Positions 8,789 to 17,162 of a stretch of DNA of 64,000 nucleotides are shown here, one piece after another. Under the pieces are notes generated by a model. The model was not told where the DNA came from. It did no database searches and saw only the letters and a program-made list of their open reading frames with translations. Position 1 is the first letter of the stretch. Each line of letters begins with the position of its first letter. Location: positions 62,001 to 126,000 of the forward strand of contig NZ_AUFK01000017.1 in NCBI RefSeq assembly GCF_000426465.1, written 5' to 3'. The translations under genes and the position numbers were made by a program. The stretch is from Epilithonimonas caeni DSM 17710. Lineage in GTDB: Bacteria; Bacteroidota; Bacteroidia; Flavobacteriales; Weeksellaceae.

Positions 8789-9358
8789 ATGACGTGGAAG
8801 ATCATTTTTAATCCTTTCGAAAAATATGATGAGAAGAACCTCCTCATTATAGGAATACTATTTTTCATTCTGAACATCTTTGGTTGTTATTATGCCGGCA
8901 ATGTGAATGACAGTATTTTTCATCTTTCACATTTGGAAGACGATCAGACAATTTGGGATATCGTGAAAATCAATACTTTGAGTTCTCTATTGGCCATAAT
9001 CGTTTTATTTATACTCGCTAAAATCCTCAATAATAAAACAAGGATCATCGATATTATCAATACCGTTCTGATATCAGCCATTCCTTTAATTATTATAATG
9101 CCAATATCGGGAATGTCATTTTTGAAGAATGCCACCCAAAGTATTACAGCAAGTGCTGGCGACCCAAGTCAAATGGAAACAATCAATCTCATCATAGTTT
9201 CAGTTTTTGGATTGGCAACTTTACCATTTATGATTTATAGCTTTGTGCTTTATTACAATGGATTCCAGACTGCTACCAATATCAAGAAGTGGCAGCAAAT
9301 TGTTCTCTTTGCGGTTGTTTCACTGATATTAATAATCGTTAGCCAGACTATACTTTAA
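8789..9358 (+). CDS. YIP1-like integral membrane protein
   Basis: A 189-residue protein with about five transmembrane segments (roughly 18-38, 62-82, 88-105, 130-152 and 165-187). The N-terminus W-K-I-I-F-N-P-F-E-K and overall layout resemble the YIP1/DUF1282 type of small membrane protein. No catalytic or transport motif is visible. It is coupled to the DUF2089 gene (5 bases) and precedes a serine hydrolase gene by 15 bases, so the three probably form one transcript. Confidence 0.75.
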   Translation: MTWKIIFNPFEKYDEKNLLIIGILFFILNIFGCYYAGNVNDSIFHLSHLEDDQTIWDIVKINTLSSLLAIIVLFILAKILNNKTRIIDIINTVLISAIPLIIIMPISGMSFLKNATQSITASAGDPSQMETINLIIVSVFGLATLPFMIYSFVLYYNGFQTATNIKKWQQIVLFAVVSLILIIVSQTIL

Positions 9359-9373
9359 ACAAAATATAATTTT

Positions 9374-11035
9374 ATGAAAACCAAACTTTTATTGGTGCTG
9401 ATCTTATTGGCACAGACTTTTTACGCCCAAGATTTAACAGGTTCCTGGCAAGGCGAAATTGACCTTGGCGCAATGAAACTTCCTCTGATACTGACCATTA
9501 AAAAAGAAGGAAACCAATATACTTCCACAGCCAAAAGTCCAAAACAAGGAGACAAGACCATTACCGTTGACAGAACCGAATTTGCAAACAACGAATTGAT
9601 ATTCGAAATGAAGGACCTGGATGCGTCTTACAAAGGACAATTCAAAACAGACCATTTTGAGGGAACTTTTACGCAACGTTCGAGAGATTTTGATTTGAAT
9701 CTTTCAAGGATTGATGAAAAAAAAGCGGATAAAATCTCCAAAGAGTCCAGAATCCAAGACATCGGAAGCAGAGAAATTAATACTAAAAAAATTGATGACT
9801 TTTTGAATTATATGACCGATAATAAACAATCTATTGGAAGCATTTCGATTTTCAGACACGGGAAAGAAGTTTATCAGAAAAGTTTTGGTCAGAATCAATT
9901 ACCTAATGTAAAATGGGATTCTAACACAAGATATCAAGTTGGTTCCATCAGCAAATTATTTACAGCAGTCATGCTGATGCAACAGGTAGAAAAAGGAAAA
10001 TTGAACCTCAGCGACAAGCTTTCAAAGTATTATCCAGATGTTTCAAATGCTGACAAAATCACAATTGAGACAATACTGAATCATACTAGCGGGTTAGGCG
10101 ATTACGTTGGAGAACATTATCAATGGCTATTCAAAAAACCAGTTGGAGATAAAGCGATTCTCGATACCATTAAAGCTCAAGGCGTGGAATTTCAGCCGGG
10201 AGAAAAAACGAGATATTCCAATTCCGGATATTATCTTTTGAGCAGAATCCTTGAGAAAGTTGCGAAAAAACCTTACAATGTTCTTCTGAAAGAAAACATT
10301 ACAAGCAAGGCGAAATTGAAAAACACTTTTTCCGTTCTGGACAATCCAACCAACGTTTTCAAATCTTACCAAAACCAAGATGGAAAATGGGTAGAAATAG
10401 AAGACTTCGATTTTCATAATTGTATCGGTTTAGGCGATATCGTTTCCACACCTAATGATCTCAATCTCTTCATCAATGCATTATTCGATGGGAAGCTGGT
10501 AAAGAAAGAAACGCTTGATAGAATGATGCCGACCCAAAAAAAGCCTTTAGATTTTGGGTTAGGATTAATGGCTGTTCCGTTTTACAATCAGGTTTCTTTT
10601 GGACACGGAGGCGACACAGCCGGAAGTCACTCTATCACATCTTATAATCAAAAAGACGATTATTCTGTTTCAATGATCATCAATGGAGAGGAGTATCCTC
10701 ATAATGCATTGGGAATCGGAATCTTAAGTTTGATTTATGAAGCAGATTATTCGTATCCAAAATTCGGAGCTGATGCAACCAAGTCCGTGGATACACCAGA
10801 AAAATTCCAGAAATACATCGGTGATTATACTTCTCCGGATATCCCTATGGATTTGAAAATCTTCTCACAGGAAGGAAAATTATTTGCCCAAGGAAAAGGT
10901 CAGGCTTCTTTTGAATTGGAATATGTGGATAAGGATGAATTCAAATTCACGCCGGCAAGGATCGGGATTATTTTTTTTCCAGATCAGTTGCAACTCCAGC
11001 AGAATGGGAAAACATATCATTTTTCCAAACAATAA
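9374..11035 (+). CDS. Secreted serine hydrolase, class C beta-lactamase fold
   Basis: The signal peptide (to about residue 19) is followed by a lipocalin-like beta domain (about 20-110, starting D-L-T-G-S-W-Q-G) and a penicillin-binding-protein-like hydrolase domain (about 135-435). Catalytic motifs are intact: Ser191-I-S-Lys194 (SxxK), Tyr281-S-Asn283 (YxN) and His411-Gly-Gly413 in place of KTG. The extra C-terminal beta domain (to residue 553) is common in this family. Members include esterases, D-aminopeptidases and peptidases acting on cell-wall or dietary substrates; true beta-lactamase activity is not implied. Last gene of the DUF2089 unit. Confidence 0.88.
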   Translation: MKTKLLLVLILLAQTFYAQDLTGSWQGEIDLGAMKLPLILTIKKEGNQYTSTAKSPKQGDKTITVDRTEFANNELIFEMKDLDASYKGQFKTDHFEGTFTQRSRDFDLNLSRIDEKKADKISKESRIQDIGSREINTKKIDDFLNYMTDNKQSIGSISIFRHGKEVYQKSFGQNQLPNVKWDSNTRYQVGSISKLFTAVMLMQQVEKGKLNLSDKLSKYYPDVSNADKITIETILNHTSGLGDYVGEHYQWLFKKPVGDKAILDTIKAQGVEFQPGEKTRYSNSGYYLLSRILEKVAKKPYNVLLKENITSKAKLKNTFSVLDNPTNVFKSYQNQDGKWVEIEDFDFHNCIGLGDIVSTPNDLNLFINALFDGKLVKKETLDRMMPTQKKPLDFGLGLMAVPFYNQVSFGHGGDTAGSHSITSYNQKDDYSVSMIINGEEYPHNALGIGILSLIYEADYSYPKFGADATKSVDTPEKFQKYIGDYTSPDIPMDLKIFSQEGKLFAQGKGQASFELEYVDKDEFKFTPARIGIIFFPDQLQLQQNGKTYHFSKQ

Positions 11036-11041
11036 TTTCAG

Positions 11042-11062
11042 GGCTTCATTTTTGAAGCCTTT
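11042..11062. terminator. Hairpin between convergent genes
   Basis: GGCTTCA (11042-11048) pairs with TGAAGCC (11053-11059). It lies between the serine hydrolase gene and the HxlR gene and can serve either strand, although the T tracts are short. Confidence 0.6.
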
Positions 11063-11417
11063 AAATTTCAGCAACTTCCGGAATTTTTCCGATGATTTTT
11101 TTCCGGTGTTCAATTCCCCATTCTGCGAGATGTTCAATAATTTTTTTCAGTGTTCTTCCATAGTCTGTCAATTCATATTCTACACTTATCGGTTGTTTAT
11201 TGAGAACAGTTCTTGTTATCAATTGATTGATTTCTAAATCTTTTAATTCGCTGCTCAGCATTTTTGCAGAAACACCTCCGATTTCTTTCTGTAAATCTGA
11301 AAAACGCATTTTATCATAACACAAAGCTGCAATGATTGCTATTTTCCACCTTCCTTTCAAGATATCCATCGTATCCTGAACGGCAGCAAGATTGGATTTT
11401 GGACATTTTATTTTCAT
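11061..11417 (-). CDS. HxlR-family transcriptional regulator
   Basis: A 118-residue winged helix-turn-helix protein of the HxlR/YodB type: K-C-P-K-S near the N-terminus, then D-I-L-K-G-R-W-K-I-A-I-I, the recognition region M-R-F-S-D-L-Q-K-E-I-G-G-V-S-A-K-M-L-S-S-E-L, and the wing Y-E-L-T-D-Y-G-R-T-L. The N-terminal Cys (residue 4) corresponds to the redox-sensing Cys of YodB and related quinone sensors. It is divergent from a nitroreductase gene, the standard arrangement for a regulator of quinone or nitro-compound detoxification. Confidence 0.9.
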   Translation of the reverse strand: MKIKCPKSNLAAVQDTMDILKGRWKIAIIAALCYDKMRFSDLQKEIGGVSAKMLSSELKDLEINQLITRTVLNKQPISVEYELTDYGRTLKKIIEHLAEWGIEHRKKIIGKIPEVAEI

Positions 11418-11488
11418 AAATAACTTTTATTTCAGATTATATTAATTTTCCATTAAATCAAATTCATAAGAATCTGATTTTCAAATAA

Positions 11489-11556
11489 GTTACTTTTTAG
11501 TAACGCTAACTTTTTGTAACTTGATTACAAAAATAAACTTTTCTTATTTACCTTTG
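11489..11556 (+). promoter_or_regulatory. Candidate HxlR operator and nitroreductase promoter
   Basis: Two adjacent 16-base units, at 11489-11504 and 11505-11520, both end in GTAAC; the first is an inverted repeat GTTAC-N6-GTAAC. A TACCTTTG -7 box follows at 11549-11556, 27 bases before the nitroreductase ATG. An operator role is inferred from position and symmetry. Confidence 0.5.
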
Positions 11557-11582
11557 AACCTTCAAATCAAAAATTATAAAAA

Positions 11583-12215
11583 ATGAGTTTATTAGAAGAC
11601 TTGAACTGGCGTTATGCGACTAAAAAAATGAACGGCGAAATAGTTCCTCAAGATAAAGTGGATTATATTTTAGAAGCTGCGAGACTGGCTCCATCTTCCT
11701 CAGGTTTACAGCCTTACAGATTATTCGTCATTACGAATAAAGAATTATTGGAAAAAATCCAACCGATTGCATTTGATCAGGCTCAGATCACGGACGGTTC
11801 TCATCTTTTAGTTTGGGCAGCTTGGGACGGCTATTCTCACAACAGTATATCTGAAGTTTTCGAAAAAACGACTACTGAAAGAGGAATCCCTAAAGAAGCG
11901 ATGGATGATTACAAAGCAAGGCTTTGGGGAATGTACGAACCGCTTGGACGTGAATGGCACGCAACACACGCCGCAAAACAGGCCTATATTTCTTTCGGAC
12001 TAGCTATTGCTGCTGCTGCTGAACAAAAAGTGGATGCAACTCCAATGGAAGGCTTCAACAACCAAGCTCTTGACGAATTATTAGGATTCGCTGAAAAAGG
12101 TTTAAAAAGTGTTGTGATTCTGCCTTTAGGTTACAGAGACACAAGCGGGGACTGGCTGGTAAATCTGAAAAAATACAGAACTCCAAAAGACGAATTCATC
12201 ACAGAAATCAAATAG
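11583..12215 (+). CDS. NAD(P)H-dependent nitroreductase-family oxidoreductase
   Basis: A 210-residue FMN enzyme of the NfsB/YdgI type. Visible motifs are R-Y-A-T-K-K-M near the N-terminus, the FMN-contacting A-A-R-L-A-P-S-S-S-G-L-Q-P-Y and the C-terminal G-Y-R-D. Family members reduce quinones, nitroaromatics or dihydropteridines in the cytoplasm. Its divergence from the HxlR gene suggests induction by electrophiles (inference). Confidence 0.9.
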   Translation: MSLLEDLNWRYATKKMNGEIVPQDKVDYILEAARLAPSSSGLQPYRLFVITNKELLEKIQPIAFDQAQITDGSHLLVWAAWDGYSHNSISEVFEKTTTERGIPKEAMDDYKARLWGMYEPLGREWHATHAAKQAYISFGLAIAAAAEQKVDATPMEGFNNQALDELLGFAEKGLKSVVILPLGYRDTSGDWLVNLKKYRTPKDEFITEIK

Positions 12216-12245
12216 AAAAGGCGGAAATTCATTTCCGCCTTTTTT
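12216..12245. terminator. Strong terminator after the nitroreductase gene
   Basis: A 13-bp perfect stem (12216-12228 with 12231-12243) centred on GGCGGAA/TTCCGCC, with a T tract on the plus strand. It may also serve the opposing arginine decarboxylase gene. Confidence 0.85.
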
Positions 12246-12283
12246 CGTCTATTATCTTTTATCTAAAAGTCTATTATCTGAAT

Positions 12284-13675
12284 TTAATATCCCAAAAGCT
12301 TCAGGACATCTTCCGGCCTCTGTTCTTCTCTGAACAATTCATAAGTAAAATTTCCATCTTCATCCTTATCAATCAAAATATGTTTTGGCTGAGGCATCAG
12401 ACAGTGATGTACGCCACCGTAACCGCCAATGGTCTCCTGATAAGCACCCGTGTGGAAAAATCCGATATACAGTGGTTTTGTATCGTTATAAACAGGAAGA
12501 TAGATCGCATTCGTATGCTGCTCGGAATTATAGTAATCATCTGAATCACAAGTCAGCCCACCAAGAAAAACCCTTTCATAAGAATCTTCCCAACGGTTAA
12601 GAGGTAACATAATGAAGTGACGGGAAATGGCCCAGGTGTCAGGCAAAGTTGTCATAAAAGACGAGTCGATCATATTCCATTTTTCTCTGTCGTTCTGACG
12701 TTTTTGGGAAATAATCTGGTAAAGATGCCCACCACTTTCGCCAACTGTAAAACTTCCGAATTCTGTATAGATATTCGGTTCCTCAACGCCTTCTTCTTCA
12801 CAGAATTTCTTGATCTGAGAAACAATTTCGTTGACCATGTATTGATAATCATAATCGAAATTAAGCGAAGTTTTGATCGGGAAACCGCCACCGATGTTCA
12901 ATGAATCTACTTCCGGAGCAATTTTTTTCAATCTTGCATAAACGCGGAGACATTTGTACAATTCGTTCCAATAATATGCCGTATCCTTGATTCCAGTATT
13001 GATGAAAAAGTGAAGCATTTTCAGCCTTGCGTTCGGATGTTCCGCAATTTTTTGGCTGTAATAAGGAATAATATCTTTGTATCCGATCCCTAATCTTGAA
13101 GTATAAAACTCGAACTTAGGTTCTTCCTCGGATGCGATTCTGATCCCGATATCAAAAGTTCTGTCAATACTTTCCGTCAATTTATCAAGTTCTCTGTAAT
13201 TATCAAGAATTGGTGTGATCTTTTCGAATCCGCTGTTGATCAGGTCCGAAATTTTTGCCAAGTAATCATCCGTTTTGAAACCGTTGCAGATCACCTCGAT
13301 ATCTTTGTCCACTTTTCCTTTGTCATAAAGTGATTTGATGATATCCATATCGTATGCGGAAGACGTTTCCATACTGATGTCATTCTTCAAAGCTTCTTCT
13401 ACAACGAAGGCAAAATGACTTGATTTTGTACAATAGCAGTATCTGTAATTTTTGCGATATTCGGTCTTTTCAAAAGCTTCTTTGAACCAAAACTTTGCCC
13501 TTTCTATATTCTGAGATATTTTTGGTAGATAATTGAACTTCAAAGGAGTTCCGAATTTTTCCACTACTTCCATCAAATTGATGTCGTGGAACTTCAGATT
13601 ATTCTCTTCTACATTGAATTCTTCTGTAGGAAAATAAAGCGTTTGGTCAATTAGTTCAGAATATTTTATTTTCAT
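12284..13675 (-). CDS. speA: Arginine decarboxylase (Bacteroidetes short type)
   Basis: A 463-residue PLP fold-III decarboxylase converting arginine to agmatine for polyamine synthesis. The PLP lysine is Lys84 in Y-C-Y-C-T-K-S-S-H. Other family elements are the glycine-rich L-N-I-G-G-G-F-P and F-G-S-F-T-V-G-E-S-G-G-H, the Cys-Asp loop L-T-C-D-S-D-D and the C-terminal H-T-G-A-Y-Q. It is much shorter than E. coli SpeA (about 658 residues), as usual for flavobacterial forms. No agmatinase gene lies next to it here, although the two are often neighbours in relatives. It appears to be monocistronic. Confidence 0.88.
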   Translation of the reverse strand: MKIKYSELIDQTLYFPTEEFNVEENNLKFHDINLMEVVEKFGTPLKFNYLPKISQNIERAKFWFKEAFEKTEYRKNYRYCYCTKSSHFAFVVEEALKNDISMETSSAYDMDIIKSLYDKGKVDKDIEVICNGFKTDDYLAKISDLINSGFEKITPILDNYRELDKLTESIDRTFDIGIRIASEEEPKFEFYTSRLGIGYKDIIPYYSQKIAEHPNARLKMLHFFINTGIKDTAYYWNELYKCLRVYARLKKIAPEVDSLNIGGGFPIKTSLNFDYDYQYMVNEIVSQIKKFCEEEGVEEPNIYTEFGSFTVGESGGHLYQIISQKRQNDREKWNMIDSSFMTTLPDTWAISRHFIMLPLNRWEDSYERVFLGGLTCDSDDYYNSEQHTNAIYLPVYNDTKPLYIGFFHTGAYQETIGGYGGVHHCLMPQPKHILIDKDEDGNFTYELFREEQRPEDVLKLLGY

Positions 13676-13766
13676 TTCTGGCTAAAAAAAGTTAATTGGT
13701 TTTACGATGCAAAAATGATTAAAAAAACTGAATATATACGTTAATAATTCTATAAAAATTAATGAA

Positions 13767-14399
13767 TTAATTCCCGACAAAAATCAACAAATCACCTTGT
13801 TTATATTTAATTATAACATCTTTATTTTCAGCAATATTACGTGTCCCGATTCTTTCTCCGAGAATCAAATCTTCTTTATATAAAGGCCATTTCAGTCCTT
13901 TTGTTTCGATGTTTTTGGCAATAGGAAAAGGCATCAGGGAAATCATTTTTCCTTTGACATCAGAAATTGTGAATTTTTTCGGAATAAAGTAATATGAAGA
14001 ATATTCATCAAAAAACCGAAGATTCACTTTATCCTTAAATGCAAAAGCTACGCTCAGATTCCCAAGAAAATGGTCTTGTTCTCCTCCACTTGCACCAAAA
14101 ACGTCAATATTTTCAAACCCTTTTTCGATAATAATTTCCAAAGCTTTATGAAAATCGGTCTTATTCTGGTCAGGAGTTTCTATAATTTCGAATTGATGGT
14201 CCTGAGCCTGCTGAATAATCTCTTCTTCAATTTTATGTGAATCAAAATCTCCCGAAATCAAATCCAGTTTACCCAAAGGAAATTTCAATTGTTTTAAGTA
14301 ATGAAAAGCTCCATCTGTACAAGCGATCAAATCATAACCTGACAAATCCGTAATCGTTTTAGGAGCTTCTCCGTTGATGAAAAGTAGGGCCTTCTTCAT
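13767..14399 (-). CDS. Thiamine diphosphokinase
   Basis: A 210-residue enzyme making thiamine pyrophosphate from thiamine and ATP. Family motifs: A-C-T-D-G-A at about residues 27-32, I-S-G-D-F-D-S at 48-54, the T-P-D-Q-N-K-T-D-F segment and G-A-S-G-G-E-Q-D-H-F-L-G-N. The C-terminal beta domain binds thiamine. It follows the cobalamin adenosyltransferase gene by 17 bases, so the two cofactor genes are likely co-transcribed. Confidence 0.92.
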   Translation of the reverse strand: MKKALLFINGEAPKTITDLSGYDLIACTDGAFHYLKQLKFPLGKLDLISGDFDSHKIEEEIIQQAQDHQFEIIETPDQNKTDFHKALEIIIEKGFENIDVFGASGGEQDHFLGNLSVAFAFKDKVNLRFFDEYSSYYFIPKKFTISDVKGKMISLMPFPIAKNIETKGLKWPLYKEDLILGERIGTRNIAENKDVIIKYKQGDLLIFVGN

Positions 14400-14416
14400 T
14401 TATATTTATCTAAATT

Positions 14417-14989
14417 CTAACTTCTATCATTCGGGTTCCAATATTCTTCCGGCTCGTTGTGAAGTTTCGAAACATATCTTGCCAGAACAAAAAGATAATC
14501 CGACAAACGGTTCAGGTATTTGATTAATTCCGCACGCACTTCTTCCGACTGATTGAGAAAAACCAAACTGCGTTCTGCACGTCTGCAAACCGTTCTCGCC
14601 ACGTGAAGAAAAGTCGCCGCTTTTCCGCCTCCGGGTAAAATGAAATATTGCAAAGGCTCAACTTTCTCTTCCATTTCGTCCATCCAGGTTTCCAGTTCTT
14701 CAATTTCTTTATCAGAAATCACAAGTGGAAGTCGTGCTTTTCCATTAGTCAAAAACAATTTATCAATCGGTGTTGAAGCTTCTGAACCAACGGTAAACAA
14801 ATCAAACTGGATTTTTTTGAGCTGAGAAATCACGGCTTCATCATCGATATGAGATTTTGCTACGCCAATATTTGCATTCAGTTCATCGATGTTGCCGTAT
14901 GATTCTACTCTTGCGCTGGCTTTGGAGATTCTGCTTCCGCCGTAAAGTCCGGTTTCACCTTTGTCACCTGTTTTTGTATATATTTTCAT
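14417..14989 (-). CDS. Corrinoid adenosyltransferase, PduO type
   Basis: A 190-residue ATP:cob(I)alamin adenosyltransferase that makes adenosylcobalamin. The N-terminus K-I-Y-T-K-T-G-D-K-G-E-T-G-L carries the ATP-binding loop; V-E-S-Y-G-N-I-D-E-L-N-A, the R-T-V-C-R-R-A-E-R cluster and the C-terminal L-N-R-L-S-D-Y-L-F-V-L-A-R are characteristic. No cobalamin synthesis genes are near, which fits salvage use. First gene of a two-gene unit. Confidence 0.93.
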   Translation of the reverse strand: MKIYTKTGDKGETGLYGGSRISKASARVESYGNIDELNANIGVAKSHIDDEAVISQLKKIQFDLFTVGSEASTPIDKLFLTNGKARLPLVISDKEIEELETWMDEMEEKVEPLQYFILPGGGKAATFLHVARTVCRRAERSLVFLNQSEEVRAELIKYLNRLSDYLFVLARYVSKLHNEPEEYWNPNDRS

Positions 14990-15045
14990 TGTTTCTTTTT
15001 ATGAAAGTTTAAAATTAACTTTTTTTATTTGAATATTGAGGTCAA

Positions 15046-15186
15046 ACACAATGGCACAAAGAATTAATTTGAAGTATTCTAATGTTTTTAAGGCACAAGG
15101 TTTGACTTTGTCAGAAATTAAATCTTTGATTTTTCTTGTGCCTTAAAAAATCATCAATGAGAATAAAAACTTTTGTGTCTTTGTGT
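15046..15186. repeat. Nested inverted repeat, REP/MITE-like
   Basis: An inner perfect 15-bp inverted repeat (TTTTTAAGGCACAAG at 15085-15099, complement at 15135-15149) lies within an outer imperfect one (15046-15060 with 15072-15086 plus 100, that is 15172-15186; 13 of 15 match). The element fills the divergent region between the adenosyltransferase and ABC exporter genes. It is non-coding. Confidence 0.65.
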
Positions 15187-15215
15187 TAAACTCCAATATT
15201 TCCTAACTTGCTGAT

Positions 15216-17024
15216 ATGAAAAAACCTTTTCAGAAAACAACCAATCTCATTCATATTTTCAACCAGCTGAAAAGTTTCATCAAACCTTACCAATGGATGG
15301 TTTTCGGAACTTTGGCTTTGACTTTTATCGGAGCTTTGTTCGCTCAGGTAAATCCTTTGGTTTTGAAATACACGGTGGACGAAGTGACAAAACTGACGCA
15401 ACTTCCCAATCCGATGAGAGAAGGGATTCACGTTTTGATTTTGATTTCAATTATACTTTTAGGAAAAGAACTGGCGAATATTTTTATTCAGTTCGGTCAG
15501 AAATTTTATGGTGAAAAAATTAGAATCAATGTCAGCTCCGAATTATCACAAGCAGCGATTGACAAAATCCTGACCTACAGAATTGCTTATTATAATGACG
15601 ACCGCCACGAATCCGGAAAACTTCAGATACGCATAGACAGAGGAATTGAAAGTTTAACCAAATTGGTTCAGAATTTTTTCATTGATATTCTTCCGCTGTT
15701 TTCCACGGCGATTATTGCATTGATTGTAATGTATATGCAGAATCTTTACGTGGGTTTGGTCTCAACTTTTGTAATTCCGATTTACTTTTATGTGACATCG
15801 AGACAAGCCAAAAAATTAGGAAATGTAAGACGGACCTTGCGGAATCAACGGGAACAAAAAACATCCGGACTTCTGAATCTTATCAATTCTATAATGGTAA
15901 TCAAGAGTTTTGTCCGTGAAAAATTTGAAGGTAGAAAACAATATAATCTTCAGATGAAACTGATGGAAAGTCAGCTTTATACAAGGCGGACCAGCTTTAT
16001 TTATGACGGTTTGAAATCGTTCATCGAGCAATTCGGCGTCGTTCTGATCATACTTTTGACGGTTTATCTGGTGCTTGACCAGCAAATGACAATTGGTGCG
16101 ATCATGCTCCATATAATGTTATTTAATAACGTTTCTGCGCCTATTCGTCAGCTTCACAGGATTTATGATGATATGAATGATGCTTTTATTTATGCCGAAG
16201 CTTATTTTGAAATCCTGAATGACGACGATGAAACCGAACCAAACGGAACTATTAACAATATCCCAATCAAAGGCAGTTTCGAAATCAAAAACGTGGATTT
16301 TACTTATCCGAATGGAATGAAAGCTCTCAAAAACGTTTCTCTCAAAATTGAAAACGGGAAAACAACGGCTTTGGTTGGATTGAGTGGTGCCGGAAAATCA
16401 ACAGTCATCAATTTGCTTTGTAAGTTTTACGAACCAGATTCCGGCGAAATTCTTTTAGACGGTAATCATCTGAATGACTTCAATAATGAATATCTCCGTG
16501 ATGACCTTGGATTGGTACTTCAAAAAAATCACATTTTCAAGGGAAGTATTGAAGATAACATTCGATACGGAAATCTCAACGCAACTTTAGGAGAAATCAA
16601 AGAAGCAGCGGGAAAGGCTTATCTTCATGAGCAGATTTTGGATTTGCCGGATGGTTACAATCACGATGCGACACAACTTTCCGGAGGTCAGCAACAGAGA
16701 ATTGCCATTGCGAGATTATTCCTGAAAAATCCACCGATTATTTTCCTTGACGAACCAACTGCAAGTCTGGATGCGATTGCAACAGAACAAATCAAAAATT
16801 CTCTGGATGCGATTAAAAAAGACAGAACTGTGATCATTATTTCACATTCGTTGTCGCAGATTTTGGATTCTGATATGATCTATGTGATGAAAAAAGGCGA
16901 AGTTGTGGAAAACGGAACTCACGAAGAGTTATACGAAAAAGATGGAACTTACCGAGAAATTTTCGATGCGTCTGCCAGAAGTTTGAATCTTGACAGATTG
17001 GTGAAAACTTATAAGGATGAATAA
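15216..17024 (+). CDS. ABC exporter, fused permease-ATPase (MsbA-like)
   Basis: A 602-residue half transporter: six transmembrane helices in about residues 1-335, then an ATPase domain. The ATPase has Walker A G-L-S-G-A-G-K-S-T, signature L-S-G-G-Q-Q-Q-R, Walker B I-I-F-L-D-E-P-T-A-S-L-D and switch I-S-H-S, all canonical. It probably acts as a homodimer exporting lipid or hydrophobic compounds across the inner membrane; the substrate is unknown. Palindromic repeats lie on both sides of the gene. The ATG at 15216 follows a 226-base non-coding stretch. Confidence 0.9.
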   Translation: MKKPFQKTTNLIHIFNQLKSFIKPYQWMVFGTLALTFIGALFAQVNPLVLKYTVDEVTKLTQLPNPMREGIHVLILISIILLGKELANIFIQFGQKFYGEKIRINVSSELSQAAIDKILTYRIAYYNDDRHESGKLQIRIDRGIESLTKLVQNFFIDILPLFSTAIIALIVMYMQNLYVGLVSTFVIPIYFYVTSRQAKKLGNVRRTLRNQREQKTSGLLNLINSIMVIKSFVREKFEGRKQYNLQMKLMESQLYTRRTSFIYDGLKSFIEQFGVVLIILLTVYLVLDQQMTIGAIMLHIMLFNNVSAPIRQLHRIYDDMNDAFIYAEAYFEILNDDDETEPNGTINNIPIKGSFEIKNVDFTYPNGMKALKNVSLKIENGKTTALVGLSGAGKSTVINLLCKFYEPDSGEILLDGNHLNDFNNEYLRDDLGLVLQKNHIFKGSIEDNIRYGNLNATLGEIKEAAGKAYLHEQILDLPDGYNHDATQLSGGQQQRIAIARLFLKNPPIIFLDEPTASLDAIATEQIKNSLDAIKKDRTVIIISHSLSQILDSDMIYVMKKGEVVENGTHEELYEKDGTYREIFDASARSLNLDRLVKTYKDE

Positions 17025-17030
17025 TTAAAG

Positions 17031-17099
17031 TCTCGCTGATTTAGCATATTGGGCAGATTTTATTTTTTTAAATCTGCAAAATCCAATTAATCTGCGAGA
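17031..17099. repeat. Palindromic element after the ABC exporter gene
   Basis: Two 31-base arms (17031-17061 and 17069-17099) pair at 22 of about 30 positions, with perfect ends TCTCGC/GCGAGA and a perfect inner block GCAGATTT/AAATCTGC around a T-rich loop. It starts 7 bases after the exporter stop codon and may also act as a terminator. Confidence 0.6.
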
Positions 17100-17162
17100 A
17101 AATTAACTTTAAAAAATTTTCTAAAATCAGTTTCTATTAATGAGTCATTGAAAACCAAAAAG

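Noticed and set aside
9374-11035. True beta-lactamase resistance gene
   Set aside because: The fold and SxxK/YxN motifs are shared by many esterases and peptidases; HGG replaces KTG and extra domains are present.
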